Position numbers and translations under genes: made by a program
Notes under the pieces: generated by a model
The model's database searches: none
What the model was told of the DNA's origin: nothing
The model's input: the letters and a program-made list of their open reading frames with translations, nothing else
Origin: Phytophthora colocasiae
Lineage: Eukaryota; Oomycota; Peronosporomycetes; Peronosporales; Peronosporaceae
Assembly: GCA_018806915.1 (NCBI GenBank)
Contig: JAGKQI010000104.1
Location: 124,001 to 188,000 of the forward strand
Direction: 5' to 3'
DNA length: 64,000 bases
Shown here: positions 46,264 through 53,767 of the stretch, piece by piece
Numbering within the stretch: position 1 is the first letter of the stretch
Layout: each line of letters opens with the position of its first letter

Positions 46264-46337
46264 AATCATTCATCACATCTGGCTGTAGAAAGCCATTTTT
46301 AATTGGTCAATATCGAGATCGACAAATTTCCTAAGTA
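46264..46337. other. Right host flank of the Crypton array
   Basis: The fifth AATCATTC (46264-46271) and ATCACAT (46272-46278) complete the right half of the palindromic target site. The rest is the short upstream region of the gene starting at 46338, so the array now ends about 70 bp from that start codon and could affect its promoter. Confidence 0.6.
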
Positions 46338-46934
46338 ATGCGCCCCAGTCAATTGGACCCGGTGCGCTATGCGGACGCGCAGGCTTTTGCAAACTACCAG
46401 GGCCACCAGGGCCAGGAGCTGGTAGTGTCTGAATGCGTCATTGGTTCTCCCTCGGAAGTATTCGACGCGTGGCTGGAGGAAGTATGGCTGAGTGGAAGCC
46501 AAGAGCTGCACGAAGGCGTCGGTCGAGGCTACGTGGGTCATGTACGGAGCCCTGCATTTGGTGTCGAAGAGGAGATTTTATCAGCCGGACTACCGATTGA
46601 CGATCCAGTGGACAGCGACGGAGGGCGACTAAGTCTCGCTGCAGCCCAACGAGACCGATCAAAGATTCCCTCGATCTGCTACAAGATGCACAAGTTCGGA
46701 GTTTTCCCGATCCAAAACCACCTCGCGTTTGTGCAGTTCGTGGATGTGGCAGCGTCGCCTGAGAGTACGCCAGCGACTCTTGTGATTTGGTCACTCAAGA
46801 TGGAGCCTTCATTGATGGGATATTTGCTGTGTTGTGGTGGATTCACCAAGTTCATCCTGCGTTTGGCACTCCAGGGGGTACTGAGCAAGCTGACAGCAAG
46901 TTGTGCTGCCAAGGCGGACCGTCATCTAGAATAG
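46338..46934 (+). CDS. SRPBCC/START-like small protein A (198 aa)
   Basis: A single-exon protein of 198 aa, clearly paralogous to the next gene. Shared landmarks are GQEL, VFDAW/AYDAW, GxGRGYVGH/GxGRGLVGH, GVEEEI/GVEEQI, AFVQFV/ALVQFV, TLVIWSLK/TLILWNSK and a C-terminal helix after LLCCGG/LLCGGS. The size, the AYDAW-type first helix after a first strand, the hydrophobic ligand-like core strands and the long C-terminal helix resemble the SRPBCC (START/polyketide-cyclase) fold, which binds small hydrophobic molecules; this is an inference, not a recognised family match. No signal peptide is visible, so it should be cytosolic. The gene lies directly next to the Crypton array. Confidence 0.65.
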   Translation: MRPSQLDPVRYADAQAFANYQGHQGQELVVSECVIGSPSEVFDAWLEEVWLSGSQELHEGVGRGYVGHVRSPAFGVEEEILSAGLPIDDPVDSDGGRLSLAAAQRDRSKIPSICYKMHKFGVFPIQNHLAFVQFVDVAASPESTPATLVIWSLKMEPSLMGYLLCCGGFTKFILRLALQGVLSKLTASCAAKADRHLE

Positions 46935-47194
46935 AGCTGCATAATGTCATTTTGGAAGACTCAATACAATTACCAGGCTCATGCATCTGGGCCGAATATG
47001 CGTAAGTTAGAACGAGATGAAACCATGACGCACTACAGTGTGTAGAAATGTAGCCGTTATTCATCTCATTTGTCAAAATAATCAATAATCTGATTCGCTA
47101 TAATTGTTTTAACTTCAACCTTTATTAATGACCAATCGTATACACTACAAGTATTTATCTTCGTTTTTAAGCCAGTACAAACTTCATCGATATC

Positions 47195-47704
47195 ATGGCT
47201 GAGAGGTACATCGATGCTGCCGGCTTCGAGGCCTACGAGGAGAACGACGGACAGGAGCTGGCACTAACGCAGCTTGTGAATGCATCCGTAGAAGATGCCT
47301 ATGACGCCTGGCTGCGCATGGAGTGGGTCGGTCGTGGCTCGACGCTGAAGCCTGGCGAAGGTCGAGGACTCGTCGGCCATCGCCGGCTCGTCTCACTCGG
47401 CGTCGAAGAGCAGATCTCATCGGCGGGGCCACCTGACAACTCGGATCGAATCCCTACTGTGCGCTACAGCATCAAGAAGAGTGGTCCTCTGCTGTTGAGC
47501 GACCACGAAGCTCTAGTTCAGTTCGTGGCCGACTCTACGGCACCTGCGTCGCAGCCGAAGACGCTCATTTTGTGGAACTCCAAGCTCACGCCGTCCACGA
47601 TCGGCAGTGTGTTGCTGTGTGGTGGATCTATCTCCCGTCTAGTACTTCGGACGGTGCTTTCAAGCTCATTGCAGGAGATTGCGGCATCATTCAAGCAGAA
47701 GTAG
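47195..47704 (+). CDS. SRPBCC/START-like small protein B (169 aa)
   Basis: A 169-aa single-exon paralogue of the preceding gene, shorter because it lacks the insertion after the AGLP/AGPP motif (about 46590-46650 in protein A). Same landmarks: GQELALTQLV, AYDAWL, GEGRGLVGHRR, GVEEQISSAG, ALVQFV, TLILWNSKL and LLCGGS. Soluble, with no signal peptide. Together with the truncated copy at 36680 it makes a three-member tandem family once the mobile array is removed. Function unknown; a small-ligand-binding fold is the best guess. Confidence 0.68.
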   Translation: MAERYIDAAGFEAYEENDGQELALTQLVNASVEDAYDAWLRMEWVGRGSTLKPGEGRGLVGHRRLVSLGVEEQISSAGPPDNSDRIPTVRYSIKKSGPLLLSDHEALVQFVADSTAPASQPKTLILWNSKLTPSTIGSVLLCGGSISRLVLRTVLSSSLQEIAASFKQK

Positions 47705-47845
47705 GTGCAAATTATGCGTCTTCAATGCAGCAAGGTTACAGGGACAAATTATGAGTCCGAGGTTTTGATCTTACAGGACAGTTTTAAGCGTGCGAGCTAT
47801 TTACTTATTTACGATGGGAGCAGGAGTTCATAGATAGTGTGGGGA

Positions 47846-48829
47846 CTAGTGCCAAATGGCAGGCACAGCCTTCTCGATGATTGAGTTGGACAGCACTCGC
47901 ACATCTTGGTCACGCGACGCCTCGAAGGCACGTAGTCGATTGAGACCGTCGTGTTGAAGCAACGAGTTGCAAAACACCGTGAGTTTCGTCATGTCTCGAT
48001 GATCCACCGACAAATAGAAGCTCAGCACGTCGTGCAGGACTTTCAGTGCTCGTTTCACTTCATGAAGGTCCGGTTCAGTATCAATCTTCTCCTTGGACAT
48101 GGAAACATTTTCAACAAGGGACGATGACGCAGTCGGTGACTGAGCCCGGGCAAGGACGGTTAACTCTTCGACGCAGTCCGCTGGATGCTCTTGCAGTTCC
48201 TTAAGCCGGCCGTTGCTGAGATCCAGTGAGTTGTTCGAAAGCCGCCGAATGTTTGCTAAAGCCGGGTTAGAACTGACCGCTTGCTCCTCATTGGCCTTAA
48301 CGGTACCAGCGATCTCTTCCTCCAGCTTGCGAAGGACAACTCGACGTCGAAGCATGTCTGCTCGTTGGATATTGGATTGCTTGAGCGCGTCGCTCTCGCT
48401 CTTGCGTCGTCGGGCGTTGCGTTCCCTACGGGAGTTTTGGGCTGCTGCAATGATCATATCCCGAGACGACGAGGCGCTGGCTGGAGGTGGTCGTAGTTGT
48501 GAGTGTCGCCTCTGCTGTGTGCTCCGACCGAATCCATCATCGTCGCTGGATCCGGATTCGATGTTCCAGGCCCCGAGCGACTTGTGCTTGCGCAAATTGA
48601 TCCGAGCCAGCAGTTGGTCGTGTGAGCGCTGGTTCTTGAGGTGTCGTTCCGAGGATGCGTGCACCATGGCGGCGTACTGCTTGTCCAAGTGCTTCTCGTA
48701 CTCAGGTGCGACTACGAAGTAGGACAGCAGTGCTACAGCTACCACGACGACGCTCAGCACGAGCATTACGAGCTGAGCCTCCGTGTAACCTGCAGCACCT
48801 GCCACCAGAGAAGACAACTCCTGTGTCAT
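47846..48829 (-). CDS. Unknown single-pass membrane protein with basic, Ser-rich cytosolic part
   Basis: A 327-aa intronless minus-strand gene. A short N terminus is followed by one membrane span (about 18-42, LVMLVLSVVVVAVALLSYFVV), then a long charged region with several Arg/Ser clusters (RRRKSESDALK, RRLSNNSLDLS) that look like kinase sites. The last ~90 residues form an ordered helical block (EVKRALKVLHDVLSFYLS, FCNSLLQHDGLNRLRAFEASRDQDVRVLSNSIIEKAVPAIW) that resembles an armadillo-type helical repeat end. I do not recognise the family. A tail-facing-cytosol membrane adaptor is a reasonable guess from the layout. Confidence 0.62.
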   Translation of the reverse strand: MTQELSSLVAGAAGYTEAQLVMLVLSVVVVAVALLSYFVVAPEYEKHLDKQYAAMVHASSERHLKNQRSHDQLLARINLRKHKSLGAWNIESGSSDDDGFGRSTQQRRHSQLRPPPASASSSRDMIIAAAQNSRRERNARRRKSESDALKQSNIQRADMLRRRVVLRKLEEEIAGTVKANEEQAVSSNPALANIRRLSNNSLDLSNGRLKELQEHPADCVEELTVLARAQSPTASSSLVENVSMSKEKIDTEPDLHEVKRALKVLHDVLSFYLSVDHRDMTKLTVFCNSLLQHDGLNRLRAFEASRDQDVRVLSNSIIEKAVPAIWH

Positions 48830-49679
48830 GCTGGACGATGGACGTGTTGTTCACTTCTCGGTCAAATTGACAACTGCAAAAAGTAGCGGCAGTAGCTCTA
48901 CAGAGAGCTTATTCGTTGGTACCACGGAGTAGAGTGCTTTGTGCGTGTTCCAGCGGGCTTGAGCCGCCTTTCCCCGCCCGTTCCTTGGCGTTTCTTTCTG
49001 GGTTTCGCGCTGTCGTACGCGACCTTGGCAGCTCCAGTCGGCTCGATGGCGAGTGTCTCGTGGGTCAGAGAGTGTGTCCGTCCGGGCGGGAGGCCTCGTA
49101 CGTGAACTGGTTAGCGAGTTACAGAGCCCAAGACGTTGTGGGATCGGGAGACGCTCGCGATGAAGCGCTCCAGAGCTGGTATTACTATGAAAAATGGAAG
49201 CTTTCTCTGCCCGGCGAATGAGGACTTCAACGTTTGCTTTGGAGGAGATCCTGAATAGCCGGCTACTATTACCGGAAATGCGTTCTTATCGCTCGATTCA
49301 TCGCATATGCGCCGATAGACTGCCTGCATATTTGGCAATCCTATCCTAAGCTTAGGCGAGTTGAAGTTGTCTTCTTAGTGGTAATGAGAGCTGCTGTCAG
49401 CTTCGTTGGTATCTGATGAATTATGCGTGATGATGTTTGTGATGGCAACAAAGTGTCGATGTGAGGTATGAGGCACGAGAGCTGTCACTATGGAGTCTCG
49501 TTCTGCTTCAGTCGCGCTGGCACGGCGTTTGCCAAGTGCTTTCTTCAGCTACATGCATCAAGACAAAGATCACGAACAGACTCAGGTCGTTTCTGACGGC
49601 AACATGCACTGTTACTTCTGCTACGCTGTGACATATCGCTTTAGCCATTGTAACTACCCGCTTCACTTGACGGCTTCGA
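48830..49679. other. 850-bp intergenic region, no supported gene
   Basis: It lies between the starts of the membrane-protein gene (minus) and the 3' end of the GH3 gene (minus). Short open frames at 48916-49221 (+) and 49111-49338 (-) show no domain, and 49490-49861 (+) overlaps the GH3 gene in antisense. I see nothing further. Confidence 0.45.
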
Positions 49680-52208
49680 TCATTCAGATACCACGAAGAA
49701 TGAAACGCTCAGTTCTGAGGCAGACTCCGTTTCTGCAACAAGCCGATCTGTGCTGGGGCCACCACGGTTCGCATTCTGGCTGTGCATATAGCCGCTCTCA
49801 TCTTGTGGGCGTGGAGCTGTCACCGTCGAACTGTCCGTTGAAGATGGCAGTAGAGAGATGACAAATTCACCGGGCTCAGCCTGCCGCTGGAAACCACGGC
49901 TCACCACATACGGCTTGTAATAGCTCCAGTGTTCGGGCGTGAGCACAAACTCCACCTTCTTGCTTTCACCGGGTTTTAGCTCGTCCAGCTTCTTGAACGC
50001 CTTGAGCAGTTTGGCTTCAGGCACAGATGCTCGGCGGAATTTCTGAGATACAAAGAGTAGTACGACTTCCTTGCCTAGACGGTTGCCGCGGTTCGTCACG
50101 GTGACAGATACCTGCAATGCGCCGGTCGTAGCGTGCACATGTGTAGAGTTAAGGCGTAACGATGAATACTCGAATTTCGTGTAGCTGAGTCCATGGCCGA
50201 AATGCCATTGCACAGGACATTCGTCGAAAGATTGGCATCGCGTATTAACTCGGTGGAAGTATGGCAGGAGTTGTGTGCCACGGGATGGATATGTAATTGG
50301 TAGACGGGCTGATGGATTTACATCCCCAAAGATCACGTCCGCCAGTGCTTGACCACCCTGTTCACAAGGCAACATGCTCAAGAGAACAGCGTCGGCGTGA
50401 TTGTGGGCTCCTTCAAGCAAGCGGGGGCGACCAGGCACCAGAATGAGAACCACCTTGGTAGATTTTAGCTTCGTTAGCTCCTCCAGGTACCATAACTGTC
50501 CAGCGGGTAGAGCCAAACTCCCAAGCAAATCGCCACTCTTCTCCGCATAATTTGGTTCACCCAGCACAACAAACGTATAGTCACTCTTCGCCGCAAGTTG
50601 TAGCCCTTGTTGGAAGTCTTGAGGATTCACCTTGCCATCAATATCTACCACTTCGAGATGATCGACCTTCACCTTCCCACCTGAAGAAGTCGCCTTCGCT
50701 TGTACGGCTTCCTTAAAAGTGACACCATTTGGAAAAGCCTTGGAGTCACTCGATCCTTGCCAGAAGACAGACCACCCACCGCACAGGAACCCCTTGTTGT
50801 CTGAAACAGGGCCGGTGATAAACAAGCTCTTTGTTTGCTTCAGGTCGATAGGCAAGGTGCTGTTCTGGTTCTCCAACAAAATTACAGACTCCTGCGCCAA
50901 CTTCAACGCATCTTCTTGATCCTCGGGGCTGCCAACAGTAGCATTAAGTCCATCGTCTCGTTTAAAATCGTAGTAGTAGTTCGACTCCAGAAGGCCGAGT
51001 TCCCGTTTCGTTTCCAGGATGCGGCGTACAGATTCATCAAGACGGCTTTCTGGAAGTAGCCCCTTGGTGACCAGCGACTCGATCGTGTCACCGAATGCCT
51101 TTAAGTTGGGTGACATGTTCATATCGAGAGAAGTTTCTTGCCAGGAGACACGGACAGCCTCAGCCACACTGGGAACTAAATGGTGTTCATAGTACATGCG
51201 GTCAACTTCGGCCCAATCCGAGACCAGCAGTCCCGTGAAGTTCATGTCATGCCGCAAAAGATCAACCAGTAACTTTTTGCTGGCGATCACGGGCTCACCA
51301 TTTACGGATACGTAACTCTCCATTGCAGTAAGAACACCAGCACGTACTGCAGCGAGGAACGAGGGGGCGTAATAATTCACAAGCTCCCAGTCCGTGATAA
51401 CGTTATCCGCACGGTCAAGACCTTCACGGACATTGGAATAACCGATAAAATGCTTCATGCAAGCTGCCACTTTGCCTGAACTTTGCAGTCCTTTGATCAG
51501 TGCGGCTCCCATTACTGAAGCCAACAACGGATCCTCTCCGAATGTCTCTAAAACTCGAGACCATTTCGGCTGCACTGCGATACCCAGTACTGGACTAAAG
51601 ACCCATGGAACACCTGCACTCAATGTGTCCTTAGCAGCTACAGCACCCATTCGGTACACCAATTCAGGGTTGAACGAGGCAGCAGCACTAATAGGCTGGG
51701 TAAAAAGAGTTGCGCCCTTCACATAACTAGCGCCGTGGGTAGTGTCAATACCATAGAGCATTGGTAGTGCACCCTCCTCCTTGTAGATATCATGGATCTG
51801 CCCTATAACTTCACGATAGTCACTGACACTCCACCCAGTGCGACCCCCCACAGGTCCCCCTGCAAAAGGGCTGTTGAGAATAGACCCCACGCCCTCACGA
51901 GCATATTGAACTGCCATTGTCCGATTCAGAGCCTTCTTCGGGTCTCTTTCGTCTCCATTCAACATGGAATAAATGTCCATTTGCGTCATTTGGGCCGCTT
52001 TCTGACGGATTGTCATATTGGCGATCAAAGCGTCGATATCGACGTCATTCGAAGCGACTGGAAGGTCCACAGAGCTCAGAAGATCATCGAAAACAGCAGT
52101 CTGCGGGTCGTACACGTGTTCATGAGCAGCAGGAGCTACTGTGGCCGCGTGAGCGAGCTCTGATGCCCAGCACAGCGCCAGCAGCACCACGAGATCCTTG
52201 CGAAACAT
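49680..52208 (-). CDS. Secreted GH3 beta-glucosidase
   Basis: An intronless 842-aa gene with signal peptide (LVVLLALCWASELAHA). The first domain is the GH3 TIM barrel (YGIDTTHGASYV, FSPVLGIAVQPKWSRVLETFGEDP, KHFIGYSNVREGLDR) with the catalytic Asp in GLLVSDWAEVDRM (about D331). The second alpha/beta domain follows (about 420-650; SVILLENQNSTLPI, ADAVLLSMLPCEQGGQALADVIFGDVNPSARLPITYP), then WHFGHGLSYTKFEYSS and a fibronectin-III-like C-terminal domain (about 690-790). A Ser/Asn-rich tail ends the protein. These enzymes remove terminal glucose from cello- or laminari-oligosaccharides; in an oomycete it could act on plant or on its own wall glucans. The whole protein is intact. Confidence 0.94.
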   Translation of the reverse strand: MFRKDLVVLLALCWASELAHAATVAPAAHEHVYDPQTAVFDDLLSSVDLPVASNDVDIDALIANMTIRQKAAQMTQMDIYSMLNGDERDPKKALNRTMAVQYAREGVGSILNSPFAGGPVGGRTGWSVSDYREVIGQIHDIYKEEGALPMLYGIDTTHGASYVKGATLFTQPISAAASFNPELVYRMGAVAAKDTLSAGVPWVFSPVLGIAVQPKWSRVLETFGEDPLLASVMGAALIKGLQSSGKVAACMKHFIGYSNVREGLDRADNVITDWELVNYYAPSFLAAVRAGVLTAMESYVSVNGEPVIASKKLLVDLLRHDMNFTGLLVSDWAEVDRMYYEHHLVPSVAEAVRVSWQETSLDMNMSPNLKAFGDTIESLVTKGLLPESRLDESVRRILETKRELGLLESNYYYDFKRDDGLNATVGSPEDQEDALKLAQESVILLENQNSTLPIDLKQTKSLFITGPVSDNKGFLCGGWSVFWQGSSDSKAFPNGVTFKEAVQAKATSSGGKVKVDHLEVVDIDGKVNPQDFQQGLQLAAKSDYTFVVLGEPNYAEKSGDLLGSLALPAGQLWYLEELTKLKSTKVVLILVPGRPRLLEGAHNHADAVLLSMLPCEQGGQALADVIFGDVNPSARLPITYPSRGTQLLPYFHRVNTRCQSFDECPVQWHFGHGLSYTKFEYSSLRLNSTHVHATTGALQVSVTVTNRGNRLGKEVVLLFVSQKFRRASVPEAKLLKAFKKLDELKPGESKKVEFVLTPEHWSYYKPYVVSRGFQRQAEPGEFVISLLPSSTDSSTVTAPRPQDESGYMHSQNANRGGPSTDRLVAETESASELSVSFFVVSE

Positions 52209-52801
52209 TAACCTTTGGTATGATCGCTAGGACGTAGATTGGATATTGTCCCCAGTGGGGACTCCCACTCAATGAGTCACTGAGTTCACAACATGCTGCC
52301 ACATTTTTGCACTACTGTCTTTTGCGGCAGCGGCTGTCGCGTTCGCACGCCAATGGTGCAGCTGACTTAGCATGAACCCAGTATCTATGGAAGCCTTCAA
52401 AGAGGAAGCAACTGCTGGTAGTGGGTTGCGCTTCCTTCGGTTCCTTGCGCTCGAGTGGGGACTGCGAGCTCACTTCTGCATTTGCCAAGCCCCCCACAAG
52501 CGACACCCCATCAAGTTCGACGACCAAGCTTCCCCGGCCCTGTCGGCGGCTACGCTGCGGTCAACGGCGGCGTTTTCGGACCCACGTCTCCAGAGGCGAC
52601 ACGACGTCGCATCCGGCACAGGGATAGGAAAAAATAAATTGGTCTTTCCGCCGACAAAAAACTGCTTGCAAAATGCCAAACTGTGGTCATGAGTCCAGTA
52701 CCAATACCCAACTGCACTAACCTCAAATATTGCAATTTCCGATTGCGTTGTGAGTCGCAATACAAAACGGCTACCTACATTACGTCGGTACTTACTTGGG
52801 G
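52209..52801. other. Intergenic region upstream of GH3 gene
   Basis: It should contain the GH3 promoter on the minus strand (about 52209-52300). Short frames exist on both strands (for example 52372-52692), but none has a recognisable domain. Confidence 0.4.
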
Positions 52802-53068
52802 CTACACAACCTCGCGCGAGGTCGTTGCATGCGAAGCTCTGATAGCCTTAGCAACGAGTCTGGAGTCCCAGAAGTCTCTATTCACTTTCAGAAACATAAC
52901 AGCCTCAAAAAGGAGTGGAGACATCCTGTTCCTGCGGTCATTCATGAGATCTCGAAGAAGTACTTGACGACAGGGGGGAACGTCTCCGCGACGCAACTTG
53001 TTTTTGTTGAGTGCCATAGTGTTGAATAGAGGAAACAGGTCGATGGTTACTGAAAAGCCGATGAGCAC
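52802..53068 (-). pseudogene. hAT-type transposase C-terminal remnant
   Basis: Minus-strand reading includes DLMNDRRNRMSPLLFEAVMFLKVNRDFW, which matches the end of hAT dimerisation domains (usual form: RRN-R-LSP--VE-L-FLK-N). The ER-x-FS part normally found about 20 residues before is missing or shifted out of frame, and the frame ends soon afterwards, so this is a decayed fragment. Minus-strand sequence continuing toward 53349 may be more of the same relic in other frames; the copia element inserted just beside it. Confidence 0.45.
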
Positions 53069-53344
53069 GGGATGCTGTCAACCAGAGGCGGCGGCGGAAG
53101 GATGAGAACGTGGAAATGAGGACTAGAACACGGGTGCACAACTAGGAGACTATACCCGACAACTCCTTAAAACGAGCAACGGTTTCCCGTACCGTTTTGC
53201 TATTTCCTCGATAAGAACAGCGCTCTTTGCGATCTTGTTTTGTACGATGTTGAAGCCCCCATACTTGAAGCAACAAAGCATATGAAATTGCTGTATCTTT
53301 GTGCAGTGCCCGATTGCATGGGCTCCGGAGATTGCAATACAGTA

Positions 53345-53349
53345 TTGCA
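53345..53349. repeat. Target-site duplication TTGCA, left copy of copia element
   Basis: Identical to 58694-58698, just outside the right LTR. Confidence 0.8.
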
Positions 53350-53705
53350 TATGAGTTTGTGGGCCGTGGGTCCACACTCGGGTTCTACCCGATGGAGAAC
53401 TTTCGCCTGTGTCAAGAATCGTCACTCTGGTCACGGAGAGACGAGAAGGGTGGAGACCATCTTGATGGATGCGTTCTCTGCTCTAAAGGGGGTTTTGTTG
53501 CCTGTGGCTTTCCCCCTCTTGCTGTAGTAATAGCAGCAAGTAACTATCAATACCACTTTGGGTTTTACCCTGAACTACACACTTCACTACTTCTTACCTG
53601 CTTCGCTAGGAGACCAAGTGGACACCGACTCGCAGCCTTGAGGAGACGCTGAAGAACCTGACGGAGAACGCCAAAGCACTGAACAAGACCGCGCAGAAGC
53701 TGCTA
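53350..53705 (+). repeat. Left LTR of copia element (356 bp)
   Basis: Appears identical along its length to the right LTR at 58338-58693 when read by eye. It starts TATGAG and ends GCTGCTA, giving TA...TA ends in place of the standard TG...CA. Confidence 0.88.
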
Positions 53706-53717
53706 GGTTATGAGCCC
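53706..53717 (+). other. Primer-binding site for a half-tRNA-iMet
   Basis: GGTTATGAGCCC directly follows the left LTR. It is the complement of the anticodon stem-loop of initiator tRNA-Met (GGGCTCATAACC), not of the tRNA 3' end. Drosophila copia and yeast Ty5 are known to prime with this half-tRNA. Confidence 0.65.
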
Positions 53718-53767
53718 AAAAGCTCTGCAAGGCTGGGAACGACAACTACTGCGACGATAACGACAAC

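Noticed and set aside
36823..46271. CRISPR-like regular repetition
   Set aside because: The repeats are 2.36-kb gene-containing units, not short repeats with unique spacers.
49490..49861. 123-codon plus-strand frame
   Set aside because: Overlaps the 3' end of the GH3 gene in antisense and has no domain.
53299..53652. 117-codon frame in the left LTR, with a counterpart in the right LTR
   Set aside because: It is LTR sequence read by chance; both copies give the same reading because the LTRs are identical.
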